Below are positions 35,565 to 45,545 of a stretch of DNA of 64,000 bases, piece by piece. The notes beneath the pieces are model-generated. The model was given only the letters and a program-made list of their open reading frames with translations, searched no databases and was not told where the DNA came from. A program made the translations under genes and the position numbers. Numbering within the stretch: the first letter of the stretch is position 1; every line of letters starts with the position of its first letter. Source of the stretch: JBFJKD01 sp038106145 (GTDB lineage: Bacteria > Pseudomonadota > Gammaproteobacteria > Pseudomonadales > Porticoccaceae); NCBI GenBank assembly GCA_038106145.1, contig JAYODD010000003.1, forward strand, positions 167,726 to 231,725, written 5' to 3'.

Positions 35565-36650
35565 ATGGGGAAGCGTACCGCCCTGTACGAGATTCATTGC
35601 AAACAGGGCGCACGGGTGGTCGATTTTCACGGCTGGGACATGCCGTTGCACTATGGGTCGCAACTCGAGGAACACCTTGTCGTAAGGCGTCACTGTGGCA
35701 TGTTTGACGTTAGCCATATGACTACCATCGATGTCGAAGGCGCGGGAGCAACGAGTTATCTGCGTTATCTACTGGCCAACGACGTCGCCAGGCTGAGCCC
35801 TGGGCAGGCCCAGTACAGTGCCCTGCTCAATGTGCAGGGCGGCGTGATTGACGATCTGATTGTCTACTGTCTAAGTCCGACCGCGTATCGTCTGGTGGCG
35901 AATAGCGCAACCCGTGTGCGGGTTTTGCAATGGCTGCGCCAACGGGCTGCCGGGTTTGACCTGCAATTGGCTGAACGGACGGATTTGGCCATTATTGCGG
36001 TGCAGGGTCCGGCTGCTATCACCACGCTCCAGTCGACGCTCAGCGCGGCGGAATGCCTGGCGATTGCAGATTTACCCGCATTTGGGTGTCGTGCAATTAA
36101 CGACCGGCTTTTTGCGCGTACTGGCTACACCGGTGAAGAGGGTCTGGAAGTCATATTGCCGAATTCGCAGGCTGGCCCACTCTGGCAAAGGCTGAGTGCT
36201 GCGGGCATTACACCCGTCGGACTGGCGGCGCGGGATACCCTGCGGCTAGAAGCGGGTTTGAATTTATACGGCCATGAAATGGACGAGACCGTGTCCCCCC
36301 TGACTGCCAACATGGGCTGGATCGTTGCCTGGGACGGCGAGCGGGATTTTATCGGTCGCGACGCTTTGCGGGCTGAGTTACAGTCCGGCGTGGCGAGCAA
36401 GCTGGTGGGGCTGGCGTTGCACCAGGGCGGTGTGCTCCGCCGTGGTCAACGGGTGAAATTTGCCGGTAATGAGCGCTATGGGGAAATTACCAGCGGCACC
36501 TTTTCGCCGACCCTGGGCCACAGTATCGCCCTGGCCAGGGTGCCCCTGGAAGCGGCGCGTGAAGCGCTGGCGGAAGTGCGCGGTAAATGGTTGTCGGTGT
36601 TGGTCGGGAAGCCGGTTTTTGTGCGTAAAGGGGTAGCGGTTTTTGCGTAG
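35565..36650 (+). CDS. gcvT: Aminomethyltransferase (glycine cleavage T protein)
   Basis: A 361-residue protein that transfers the methylene group from the lipoyl arm of GcvH to tetrahydrofolate and releases ammonia. VVDFHGWDMPLHYGSQLEEH near the start, MFDVSHMTTID, RTGYTGEEGLEV and ARDTLRLEAGLNLYGHEMD are family signatures. A GAGGG site precedes the ATG. It is 69 bp ahead of gcvH. The P protein gene is not in the window, so the system is split. Confidence 0.95.
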   Translation: MGKRTALYEIHCKQGARVVDFHGWDMPLHYGSQLEEHLVVRRHCGMFDVSHMTTIDVEGAGATSYLRYLLANDVARLSPGQAQYSALLNVQGGVIDDLIVYCLSPTAYRLVANSATRVRVLQWLRQRAAGFDLQLAERTDLAIIAVQGPAAITTLQSTLSAAECLAIADLPAFGCRAINDRLFARTGYTGEEGLEVILPNSQAGPLWQRLSAAGITPVGLAARDTLRLEAGLNLYGHEMDETVSPLTANMGWIVAWDGERDFIGRDALRAELQSGVASKLVGLALHQGGVLRRGQRVKFAGNERYGEITSGTFSPTLGHSIALARVPLEAAREALAEVRGKWLSVLVGKPVFVRKGVAVFA

Positions 36651-36719
36651 CCGGGTGGCTATGTCAGTTCTGGTGTGGCGGTCGTGGGCGTTGAGGGTTA
36701 ATCAGAGTGGAGAGCATCA

Positions 36720-37109
36720 ATGAGTGAAATACCGAACGAGTTAAAGTACAACGAGAGTCACGAGTGGGTGCTGCACGAGGGCAACGGCATCGTCGCTATC
36801 GGCATTACGGATTACGCTCAGGACAGCCTCGGAGACGTGGTTTACGTGGAACTGCCCACGGTAGGCGCGGTCCTCAGTGCGGGAGACGAAGCCGGGGTGG
36901 TGGAATCGGTAAAGGCGGCGTCCGACATTTATGCGCCGGTATCCGGCGAGGTGGTGGAAGTCAACGAGGAGCTGGAGGACGCGCCGGAAACCATCAACGA
37001 TTCGCCCTATGGAGACGGCTGGTTTTTCAAGATGAAATTGTCCGACCCCGACGAGCTGGAAGATTTGCTGGACGCCGCAGCGTATACGGAAGTGATTGAA
37101 AACGAGTAA
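36720..37109 (+). CDS. gcvH: Glycine cleavage H protein
   Basis: A 129-residue carrier protein. The lipoylated lysine is Lys65 in VESVKAASDIYAP. The N-terminal SHEWV and GDVVYVELP are typical. GGAGAG precedes the ATG. Neighbouring gcvT is upstream; the RlmI-like gene follows by 45 bp. Confidence 0.96.
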   Translation: MSEIPNELKYNESHEWVLHEGNGIVAIGITDYAQDSLGDVVYVELPTVGAVLSAGDEAGVVESVKAASDIYAPVSGEVVEVNEELEDAPETINDSPYGDGWFFKMKLSDPDELEDLLDAAAYTEVIENE

Positions 37110-37154
37110 GTGTTCACTTACGTCAAATCCCATTGAAAAAGGCTTTGACCCATC

Positions 37155-38417
37155 ATGCCAGACGCAGTATTACGCCTGAGAAAGGGCGCGGACCGACGGC
37201 TGCGGGGCGGGCATCCGTGGGTCTATAGCAATGAAGTGGACACGGCCGCCACGCCCCTCAAAGCGCTGCGTCCGGGCGTCTCGGTGGTGGTCGAAGACGC
37301 CCGCGGCAAACCCCTCGGCGCGGCCACGGTCAACCCCGCCAGTCTGATCTGTGCGCGGATTTATAGCGCCGATGCGCGACAGGAACTCGATCGAGAGTTG
37401 CTGGTCGAACGCCTGCGTATCGCACTCAATGGGCGGGAGGAGTTGTACGGCGCGCACTGCTATCGCTGGATATACGGTGATGGAGATTTGTTATCCGGAC
37501 TGGTGGTGGATCGCTTTGACACCTGGCTGTCGGTACAACTGACATCGGCCGGTATGGAGGCCCGTCGGACCACGGTAATTGAAGCGTTGCTCGAGGTGCT
37601 CCCGGCGCGCGGTATCGTGATGCACAATCAGGGTGCCTTTCGCCAGGTGGAGCAGTTGCCTGAAGCGATAGAGTTGGCCTGGGGCGAAGTGCCGGAGCTG
37701 GTGCCGCTGACGGAAAACGGCGTACGTTTCGTCGCGCCGTTGCTGGCCGGTCAGAAAACCGGCTGGTTTTACGATCATCGCGAGAACCGCGCGCTGCTAC
37801 AGCGTTTGGTAACGGGAAAGTCGGTGCTGGATGTGTTCAGCTACGTCGGCGGCTGGGGCGTTGCGGCGGCGGTGGCGGGTGCCGCTGTGGTGGAGTGCAT
37901 TGACGCATCGGCCGACGCGGTGGCGTTGGTTGCGGAAAATGCCTCCCGCAACGGGGTGGGGCATCGGGTCAGTGCCCGTGCGGGTCGGGCGACGGACGTA
38001 ATGAAAACCCTGATTCAGGGGCACCGGCGCTACGATGTCATTGTGCTCGACCCGCCGGCGTTTATTCAGCGGCGCAAGGATCAGGCTCAGGGCGAAAAGG
38101 CGTACCACCAGATCAATGAGTTAGCCCTGCGTCTGCTGGCGCCCGGGGGTGTTCTGGTCTCCGCATCCTGCTCGCTGCATTTGCCGATGGCGCGGCTGGA
38201 GGATATCGTGCGCGGCGCGGCGCAGCGCCGCGGTCGCCACTTGCAGGTGATCGCCCAGGGTGGCCAGGCGCTCGACCATCCGGTTCATCCGGCGGTTGCG
38301 GAAACCCGCTACCTGAAGGCGCTGTTCGCGCGGGACATGGCGTTGACTAACCCCACTGCGGGCGGATTGACGCAGGCCGTGCCGAGTCCCCCGCCTGGCG
38401 GCGGTGTAGTACCATAA
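37155..38417 (+). CDS. Class I 23S rRNA methyltransferase, RlmI family
   Basis: A 420-residue enzyme with an N-terminal PUA RNA-binding domain (LRKGADRRLRGGHPWVYSNE) and a SAM-binding Rossmann domain (VLDVFSYVGGWGVAAA near 223). Downstream motifs DPPAF and ASCSLH carry the likely catalytic cysteine of m5C methylation (RlmI modifies C1962 of E. coli 23S rRNA). The length fits, with a C-terminal tail rich in Pro and Gly that may be disordered. Whether the target is exactly position 1962 is by family inference. Confidence 0.85.
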   Translation: MPDAVLRLRKGADRRLRGGHPWVYSNEVDTAATPLKALRPGVSVVVEDARGKPLGAATVNPASLICARIYSADARQELDRELLVERLRIALNGREELYGAHCYRWIYGDGDLLSGLVVDRFDTWLSVQLTSAGMEARRTTVIEALLEVLPARGIVMHNQGAFRQVEQLPEAIELAWGEVPELVPLTENGVRFVAPLLAGQKTGWFYDHRENRALLQRLVTGKSVLDVFSYVGGWGVAAAVAGAAVVECIDASADAVALVAENASRNGVGHRVSARAGRATDVMKTLIQGHRRYDVIVLDPPAFIQRRKDQAQGEKAYHQINELALRLLAPGGVLVSASCSLHLPMARLEDIVRGAAQRRGRHLQVIAQGGQALDHPVHPAVAETRYLKALFARDMALTNPTAGGLTQAVPSPPPGGGVVP

Positions 38418-38478
38418 ACGGCGAGGCTCGCACACACCGGCTGGCCTGAATCCGCAAGACTGTTTTCGAGAAGCCGCC

Positions 38479-39249
38479 ATGTGTCTGCTCGCACTTGCCT
38501 ATCAAGTTCACCCCGACTACCCGCTGATCGTGGTGGCCAACCGGGATGAGTTCTACGCGCGCCCGACCCGGGAGGCGCATTTCTGGTCGGCGCATCCGAC
38601 TGTCCTGGCCGGTCGGGATCTTGAAGCGGGTGGCACCTGGTTTGGCGTCAACCGCGCCGGCCGCTGGTCGACCGTCACCAATTTTCGCGAAGGTTGTGTG
38701 GCCCCCGCTCCCCACTCCCGGGGGGAATTACCGCTGGGGTTTCTGACCGGCAGCGAATCCGCCGCGAATTATTCGCGCCGGATGTTGACCCATGGCGACG
38801 ATTTCAACGGCTTCAATTTGCTCACTGGAAATCGGGATGCACTGGTCTATGCCAGTAATCGACAGGCGGGCATACGCTCCCTGCCCCCGGGCGTGTACAC
38901 GTTGAGCAACGATTTCCTGGATACCCCCTGGCCCAAGGCGGAACTGGCCCGGCGGGAATTGTTGCGGGTGTTGCGAGACGCCACCGTCCTCGACAGTGAC
39001 AACCTGCTGGGGGTGCTTGCCTCCCGGCAGGTGTTCCCGGACCGCCAGTTGCCCGCCACCGGTATTGGCCAGGAGATGGAGCGCACGCTGTCGCCCCCAT
39101 TTATTGTCACCCCAGCCTATGGCACCCGTAGCACGACGGCGCTACTGATGAGTCGTGGTGGCGAAGTGATCTTCGCGGAACAAAATTTTCTACGGGGAGA
39201 ACCCCAGGGTGAGTTGTTGCGTTTTCGTTTTACCATCGATAGCGGTTGA
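38479..39249 (+). CDS. NRDE (TANGO2-like) family protein
   Basis: A 256-residue protein starting MCLLALAYQ with VANRDEFYARPT near residue 22, the NRDE motif that names the family. Cys2 could become an N-terminal nucleophile after methionine removal. Other blocks are AGRDLEAGGTWFGVN and LTGNRDALVY. The family is linked to heme or metabolite handling in eukaryotes; the bacterial role is open. It is convergent with ptsP. Confidence 0.85.
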   Translation: MCLLALAYQVHPDYPLIVVANRDEFYARPTREAHFWSAHPTVLAGRDLEAGGTWFGVNRAGRWSTVTNFREGCVAPAPHSRGELPLGFLTGSESAANYSRRMLTHGDDFNGFNLLTGNRDALVYASNRQAGIRSLPPGVYTLSNDFLDTPWPKAELARRELLRVLRDATVLDSDNLLGVLASRQVFPDRQLPATGIGQEMERTLSPPFIVTPAYGTRSTTALLMSRGGEVIFAEQNFLRGEPQGELLRFRFTIDSG

Positions 39250-39269
39250 CGGGCAAGCCGGCCGGGCGG

Positions 39270-41557
39270 TTAAACGGTTGTACTGCTGCCGGCTTTGAAT
39301 AGTCGCACCATGTCCTTGTGGTTGAGGGTCTGTTCGAGGTAGCTGCGCACCGCAAACGTATCCGGTAATTCGCTGGCGACGGTGGCAATGGCGCGGATGT
39401 CCGCCAAAGATAGCTGGCGCAGCATGGCTTTGACGCGCAATAAATTCGCCGAACTCATGGATAAAATGTCGTACCCCAGCCCCACCAGCAACACCGCGCC
39501 GAGGGGGTCGCCAGCCAGCTCGCCGCAGACGCTGACCTGACAGTTTTCCTGACGCGCGCCATCAATAATCATGGCGAGGGCCTTAAGTAAAGCGGGGTGG
39601 TAAATGTGATACAACTCGGCGACACGGGGATTATTGCGATCCACCGCCAGCAGGTACTGGGTCAGATCGTTGGTGCCCACGGACAGAAAGTCTACGCGCC
39701 GTGCCAGCTCGCGGGTCTGATAAACCGCCCCGGGCACTTCGATCATGGCGCCGATTAAGGGCATGCTGATGCGGTAGCCCTCTTCATTGGTCAGTTCGTC
39801 GTAAACGCGATAAATCAACTCCAGCGCGCTTTCCAGTTCCGGAACATTGGAGATCATCGGCAGTAGAATGCGCAAATTATCCAGCCCTTCGCTGGCGCGC
39901 ATCATGGCGCGCAGTTGCACCAGAAATATCTCCGGGTGGTCGAGGGTGACGCGAATGCCGCGCCAGCCGAGAAACGGATTGGCCTCCTCGATGGGGAAGT
40001 AGGGGAGTGCCTTGTCGCCGCCGATGTCGAGGGTGCGCATTGTCACCGGGCGCGGCGCGAACATTTGCAGCTGCTCGCGGTAAATTTGCCGTTGCTCCTC
40101 CTCGGAGGGGAACCGCTCGCGCAGGAAGAATGGAATTTCCGTGCGGTACAGTCCGACGCCCTCCGCGCCGAGATCCAGCGAGAGCATGGTGTCGAGTCGT
40201 AGTCCGGTGTTGACCCACAGGGCGATGGGATGGCCATCTGCGGTGATCCCCGGTTCATCCTTCAGTACTTCCAGGTCTCGGGCGAGGGATTTGCCCTCCT
40301 GGAATAATGCCTCGTAAGCTCGCAGCACGGGCTCGGAGGGGTAGGTGATGATCTGTCCCTGATGGCCGTCCACAACCATTTGGCAACCGTCGAGTTCGGT
40401 CCAGGGCAGGTCCACCGCGCCCATGATGGTGGGAATGCCCATGGCCCGCCCCAGAATGGCCATATGGGAGTTCTCGACCCGCTCACCGATACCATGCCAA
40501 TAATTTTTTCCAGCGGCACGTCAGCCAGGTTGGCGGCCGCCAGTTCTTCGCCAATTAATATCGTGTTGTCGGGATAATCCCGGGTAACTTGCTGGACCCG
40601 TTGTAAATACGCCAGCACGCGGGTGCCGAGATCGCGCACATCGGTGGCGCGTTCGCGCAGATAGGGATTTTCCATGCGGTTAAAGGTGCGAATATGTTCG
40701 ATGATCACCTGGCTCCAGGCGGTTTGCGCACACAGGCCGCCGTTAATGAGTGCGATCACCTCGCCGGCCATGGACTGATCATCCAGCATGCGCACGTAGA
40801 CATCGAACAGGGCGCGCTCATCCGCGCTCAGTTTGTCGCCAAGATCTTTGTGGACGGTGCGCAGATCCTGTTTGGTGGCCTCCAGCGCGTCGCGAAACTG
40901 CGCCAATTCGCTCTCCACGTCAGTGGCCATGCGGCGCGGCACCGCGTACAGATCGGCGGGGGAGGATACCGCCACCGCAGTGCCAATACCCACGCCAGGG
41001 GCGCTGGCGATCCCCTGAAATCGGGTTTCGCCAAAAGGTGTTGCTGTCTCCGGGGAGGTGGTTCGCGCCAGGGCGCCGGTTGCCTCGGCATGGGCAATCA
41101 CGCCGGCTAACTGGGCGGAAATGGTCACCAGAAACGCTTCTTCACTCTCGTCGAATTTGCGTCGCTCCTGTTGTTGCAACACCAGTACGCCGAGCACAGA
41201 GCGATGGTGAATAATCGGCGCGCCCAGGAAGGAATTAAACTTTTCCTCTCCAGTTTCAGGGAAGTAGGCAAAGTTAGGGTGTTTTTCCGCCTGTTCCAGG
41301 TTTAGCGGTTCGGCTTTGCTGGCCACCAGACCGACCAGCCCTTCGCCGGTCTTCAGGCGTACCTTGCCGACGGCGTCCGGCAACAGCCCGTCGGTAGCAG
41401 CCAGCACATAACTGGTTTTGGCGGCATCCAGCAGGTACACCGAGCAGATGCCGGTGCCCATGGCGGCCTTTACCTGCTTAACGATAATGGACAGAACTTC
41501 GTTGAAGTCCCGGGCCGAATTGACCTCCTGGACGATGCTGCGCAGGGAACTGAGCAC
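39270..41557 (-). pseudogene. ptsP: ptsP, PTS phosphoenolpyruvate-protein phosphotransferase (EI-Ntr), frameshifted
   Basis: EI-Ntr starts the nitrogen-related phosphotransfer chain from PEP. The gene appears in two frames: 40262-41557 codes a GAF domain (about 1-160) and the first part of EI, and 39270-40463 codes the PEP-binding TIM barrel (from MAILGRAMGIPTIMG). The frames cross near 40470-40476, where the family sequence GSxNSHxAIL would hold the phospho-His. The upstream frame reads correctly to VSGS and the downstream frame from NSHMAIL, so one base appears missing, for example a G in GTCGGAGAAC. Restored length is about 762 residues, the usual size. Both halves are otherwise intact, so a sequencing error is as likely as true inactivation. 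It starts 5 bp after rppH. Confidence 0.85.
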
Positions 41558-41562
41558 AGCGG

Positions 41563-42069
41563 TCAGTGCTCGCGGCCGAGTTTATGTTCGATTTCGCGAT
41601 GGGCCTGAGCCAACTCCTTGAGGGCGCGGCGGTACACGTCGCGCTTAAAGTCCACCACCTGCCCCACGGGATACCAGTAGTTGACCCACTTCCAGCCGTC
41701 AAACTCCGGTTTGCTGCCGCGATCAAAACAGATATTTTGCTCCTCCCCGACCAGGCGCAACAGGAACCATTTTTGTTTCTGGCCGATACATTGGGGTTGG
41801 GCATTGCGACGAATAAACCGCTTGGGCAGCCGGTAGCGCAACCAGCCGCGGGTATGGGCAATAATTTCCACATCTCCCGCACGCAGGCCAATTTCCTCGT
41901 ACAGTTCGCGATGCAGTGCGTCCATGGGATTTTCGCCATCGTCGATGCCGCCCTGCGGGAATTGCCAGGCCTCCTGCCCAATTCGCTTGGCCCACAACAG
42001 CTGTCCCTGGCCATCGGCCAGAACAATGCCGACGTTGGGTCGAAACCCGTCCTTATCGATGGTATCCAT
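41563..42069 (-). CDS. rppH: RNA pyrophosphohydrolase
   Basis: A 168-residue Nudix hydrolase that removes pyrophosphate from 5' triphosphate mRNA ends and triggers decay. The Nudix box is complete: GGIDDGENPMDALHRELYEE then IGL (about 37-59). DKDGFRPNVGIVLADGQGQLLWAKR at the start is typical. Transcribed with ptsP; the pair is the same as in Pseudomonas and E. coli (rppH-ptsP). Confidence 0.95.
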   Translation of the reverse strand: MDTIDKDGFRPNVGIVLADGQGQLLWAKRIGQEAWQFPQGGIDDGENPMDALHRELYEEIGLRAGDVEIIAHTRGWLRYRLPKRFIRRNAQPQCIGQKQKWFLLRLVGEEQNICFDRGSKPEFDGWKWVNYWYPVGQVVDFKRDVYRRALKELAQAHREIEHKLGREH

Positions 42070-42235
42070 TAAATAGCCCGGTTATTCCTGTTCAGTTTGT
42101 TTGGGCCGACTATTGTTCCACAGAAGTTCGGCGGGCAGCAATTGCGCGTTGAGGACGGTGCGGAATAACGGTATTCTCCAGCGCCATCATGACCAGCCGG
42201 TGACAGACCGGCGCTTTAGCCGGGATATTCCTGCC

Positions 42236-42907
42236 ATGCCGCTTGCCCTGTTTGACCTGGACAATACTCTCATCGCCGGTGACAGCGACTACGCCTGGGG
42301 CCAGTTCCTGGTGAACGCCGGTAAAGTCGAGAGTACCGTGTACGAGCGCGCCAACCAGCGGTTTTATCGCGATTATCAGGCCGGCAAACTGGATATTGCC
42401 GAGTATTTGCGGTTTGCGCTCGCTCCCCTCGCGCGCCTCGAACCCGAGGAGCTCGCCGCGTTGCACCGCCAGTTTATGCGCGAAGTGATTAGCGCCATGT
42501 GGCTGCCCCGCGCGGAGGCGTTACTGGCTCGCCACCGGGTCGCCGGCGATGAATTACTGATTATCACCTCCACCAACCGCTTTGTGGTGGAACCGATCTG
42601 TCGACAACTGGGGGTGCAAGCGGTGATCGCCACCGAACCCGAGGTGCGCGATGGCCGTTTTACCGGAGCCGTGACCGGTCCACCAAGTTTTGGCGAGGGT
42701 AAGGTGGTGCGTTTACACCAGTGGTTGTCCGCCCGGGGTGAACTGGTGGAAAACGCGCTGCAGGGCAGTTTTTTTTACAGCGATTCTATTAACGACCTGC
42801 CGTTATTGAAGGTTGTCGCTAACCCCGTTGCCGTCGATCCGGATGCGACGTTGCGCGAGATCGCCACAGGCAAGGGATGGCCCGTGATTAGTTTGCGCGA
42901 CCCCTGA
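42236..42907 (+). CDS. HAD-IB family phosphatase (SerB-like)
   Basis: About 223 residues from ATG 42236. The nucleophile motif LFDLDNTLIAGDSD (about 4-17) is at the N terminus, ITSTNRFVV carries motif II and YSDSINDLPLL carries motif IV; a helical cap lies between. The substrate is a small phosphorylated metabolite; similar genes beside rppH are annotated histidinol-phosphatase-like in Pseudomonas. The frame continues upstream to 42101 but lacks family sequence there. Divergent from rppH. Confidence 0.85.
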   Translation: MPLALFDLDNTLIAGDSDYAWGQFLVNAGKVESTVYERANQRFYRDYQAGKLDIAEYLRFALAPLARLEPEELAALHRQFMREVISAMWLPRAEALLARHRVAGDELLIITSTNRFVVEPICRQLGVQAVIATEPEVRDGRFTGAVTGPPSFGEGKVVRLHQWLSARGELVENALQGSFFYSDSINDLPLLKVVANPVAVDPDATLREIATGKGWPVISLRDP

Positions 42908-43069
42908 GTTGGGACTCGCGCCGGATAAATCATCTGCTGTGAACCGACCTGCGGGATCGCCTCATGACGGAAAGTCCGCGACAATCTCGTATCGGCGGCG
43001 GTTGTGCTTGGCCAAACCCGACCGGAACGTCTATGATCCGTGCCTTTGGGCCCCTGGAAAGCTGTCGCT

Positions 43070-43864
43070 ATGTTGACCTACCCCGCAATTGACCCCCTGG
43101 CGTTTGCTGTGGGTCCGGTGCGCGTGCACTGGTACGGCATGATGTACTTGCTGGGATTTCTGGCGGCCTGGATGCTTGCCATGCACCGTAGTGGTCGCGC
43201 CTGGTCGCCGGTACGTCGCCCGCAGATTGAAGATTTGGTGGTCTACGGGGCTTTCGGTGTGATCATTGGTGGTCGCTGCGGTTACGTCCTGTTTTACAAT
43301 GTTGACAAGTGGCTGGCGGATCCCCTGTGGCTGTTCCGTATCTGGGAGGGGGGAATGGCGTTTCACGGTGGCCTGCTGGGGGTGATCGCGGCCATCTGGC
43401 TGTTTGCGCGGCATATTCAACAGCCCTTTCTCGCTGTCGCGGATTTTGTCGCGCCGCTCGCGCCCATCGGGCTGGGACTGGGTCGTATCGGCAATTTTAT
43501 CGGTCAGGAGCTGTGGGGCCGGGAGACGTCAGGACCCTGGGGGATGGTGTTTCCCGCCGACCCAGAGCAACTGGTACGCCACCCGTCGCAACTTTATCAG
43601 GCCGGGCTGGAAGGAGTGGCTTTGTTCCTGTTACTGTTTTTTTATTCGCGCCGACCACGACCTGTTGGCGCGGTCGGTGCCATGTTTTTGCTGTTTTATG
43701 GCATCTTCCGATTTGTGGTGGAGTTTGCGCGCCAACCGGATAGCCACATCGGTTACGATTTGTTTGACTGGGTGACACGGGGGCAGCTATTGAGTTTGCC
43801 AATGATTGTCATCGGCGCCCTGTTGCTGGGTTGGAGTTATTGGCGGGCGGAGCGGCGCCAGTAA
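43070..43864 (+). CDS. lgt: Prolipoprotein diacylglyceryl transferase
   Basis: A 264-residue inner-membrane enzyme that attaches diacylglycerol to the lipobox cysteine of prolipoproteins. Seven transmembrane segments are evident. Signatures are HWYGMMYLLGF near residue 19, FHGGLLG near 103 and GRIGNFIGQELWGRE (about 137-151). ATG 43070 is preferred over an upstream GTG (43040) because it starts directly with the family N terminus (MLTYPAIDPLA). Confidence 0.95.
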   Translation: MLTYPAIDPLAFAVGPVRVHWYGMMYLLGFLAAWMLAMHRSGRAWSPVRRPQIEDLVVYGAFGVIIGGRCGYVLFYNVDKWLADPLWLFRIWEGGMAFHGGLLGVIAAIWLFARHIQQPFLAVADFVAPLAPIGLGLGRIGNFIGQELWGRETSGPWGMVFPADPEQLVRHPSQLYQAGLEGVALFLLLFFYSRRPRPVGAVGAMFLLFYGIFRFVVEFARQPDSHIGYDLFDWVTRGQLLSLPMIVIGALLLGWSYWRAERRQ

Positions 43865-43949
43865 AAAAGTCAGAAAAAACATTGGTAGAGCGCTGACGCG
43901 ACCACAAGAGGCGGGGCGCTCGTTGTCGATAGTAATCTGAAGGAGAGTG

Positions 43950-44783
43950 ATGCGGCAGTATCTTGATTTAATGCGCCATGTGCGCGATCACGGGGTAAAA
44001 AAAACAGATCGCACCGGCACTGGTACCGTCAGTGTATTCGGCTATCAGATGCGGTTCGATCTGGCTCAGGGTTTTCCCCTGGTTACCACTAAAAAAACCC
44101 ATCTCAAGTCAATCATTCACGAGCTGTTGTGGTTTTTAAAGGGCGACACCAACACCCGTTATCTGACCGACAACGGCGTCAGCATCTGGAACGAATGGGC
44201 GGATGAGCATGGCAACCTCGGTCCGGTGTACGGCAGCCAATGGCGTTCGTGGCCGGGCCCGAACGACGCCAGTATCGATCAAATTGCCGAGTTGATCACC
44301 CAGCTGCGCAACCGCCCGGATTCCCGGCGCCTGATTGTCTCCGCCTGGAATCCGGGCGCGCTGCCCGACGAAAGCCTGTCGCCGCAAAAGAACGTGGAAC
44401 TCGGCCGCATGGCTCTGGCGCCGTGCCACACTTTTTTTCAGTTTTATGTGGCCGAAGGACGCCTGTCGTGCCAGCTCTACCAGCGCAGTGCTGACGTGTT
44501 TCTGGGGGTGCCGTTCAATATAGCGTCCTACGCCTTACTGACGCTGATGGTGGCGCAGGTTGCGGGTTTGCAGGCGGGGGAGTTTATTCACACCTTTGGC
44601 GACGCCCATCTGTACCTCAATCATCTGGAACAGGCGGAGTTGCAGTTGAGTCGACAACCCTACCCGCTGCCGCAGATGCGCATTAATCCGGAGGTAAAGG
44701 ATATTTTCGCGTTTCGCTACGAAGATTTTGCGCTGTCCGACTACCAGTTTCACCCACACATTTCCGCGCCGATCGCGATCTAG
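43950..44783 (+). CDS. thyA: Thymidylate synthase
   Basis: A 277-residue enzyme methylating dUMP to dTMP with methylenetetrahydrofolate. The catalytic Cys159 is in LAPCHTFFQFYV; RTGTGTVSVFG and RSADVFLGVPFNIASYA are typical. AGGAG lies four bases before ATG 43950; the GTG at 43947 is too close to it. Compared with the E. coli protein (264) it has a short insertion near 100-145. folA follows immediately. Confidence 0.96.
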   Translation: MRQYLDLMRHVRDHGVKKTDRTGTGTVSVFGYQMRFDLAQGFPLVTTKKTHLKSIIHELLWFLKGDTNTRYLTDNGVSIWNEWADEHGNLGPVYGSQWRSWPGPNDASIDQIAELITQLRNRPDSRRLIVSAWNPGALPDESLSPQKNVELGRMALAPCHTFFQFYVAEGRLSCQLYQRSADVFLGVPFNIASYALLTLMVAQVAGLQAGEFIHTFGDAHLYLNHLEQAELQLSRQPYPLPQMRINPEVKDIFAFRYEDFALSDYQFHPHISAPIAI

Positions 44784-44792
44784 GTGCCCCGC

Positions 44793-45299
44793 ATGCGCCT
44801 GGCGATGATTGCGGCACTATCTACTAACGGCGTTATCGGCGTAGGCAATCGATTACCCTGGTATTTGCCGGAAGATCTCAAATATTTCAAGCAGCACACC
44901 CTCGGCAAACCCATCATTATGGGGCGCAAAACATTTGAGTCCATTGGCAAAGCGCTGCCGGGACGCACCAACATAGTGCTGACGTCGCGTAAAGATTGGT
45001 CCCCGCCCGCCGTTGCCATTGCCGCCTCTTTGGATATGGCGCTGGTGCTGGCAAACAGGGCGCTCGAAGAGCGGGGCGGCGACGAAGCCATGGTCATTGG
45101 TGGCGAGCAGATATATCGGTTGGCGTTGCCCCGTTGTTCCCGTCTTTATCTAACCAGGGTGGCGGTAGCTCTTGAGGGGGATGCTTTTTTTCCCGATTTA
45201 AATCCCGAAGAATGGCGGCAAACTGCTGCGGTAAAGGGCAACCCGCTGCCCAATGACCCGGCCTTTACCTTCGTGGTGCTCGACCGGAAAATGTCCTGA
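44793..45299 (+). CDS. folA: Dihydrofolate reductase
   Basis: A 168-residue enzyme regenerating tetrahydrofolate consumed by ThyA. IAALSTNGVIGVGNRLPWYLPEDLKYFK holds the active site with the acidic residue in PEDLKYF; GKPIIMGRKTFESIG and VIGGEQIY follow. ATG 44793 has AGGTG upstream and fits the family start; a GTG at 44784, touching the thyA stop, is an alternative. Coupling with thyA is likely. Confidence 0.95.
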   Translation: MRLAMIAALSTNGVIGVGNRLPWYLPEDLKYFKQHTLGKPIIMGRKTFESIGKALPGRTNIVLTSRKDWSPPAVAIAASLDMALVLANRALEERGGDEAMVIGGEQIYRLALPRCSRLYLTRVAVALEGDAFFPDLNPEEWRQTAAVKGNPLPNDPAFTFVVLDRKMS

Positions 45300-45545
45300 T
45301 AAAATAATTAATAGTTATGGTGACCATGAATCCAGATTGCGGTTTGCTAACATCTGTATTAGGCTAGAGTGCCTTTGGTGGAAGACTCTACCAATGGGTA
45401 AATATATCGCCTTAATGGTCAATTATGGTGCAAATTTCCCTTTGGAGAGTGGGTTTTCTGTGTGGGGCCGGTTGCGGCGTGACGGGCTATGGCAGCGGGT
45501 AGCCGGGGCAAAAAGGGTGCCGATTCAATTTAAACTGGGGATATT

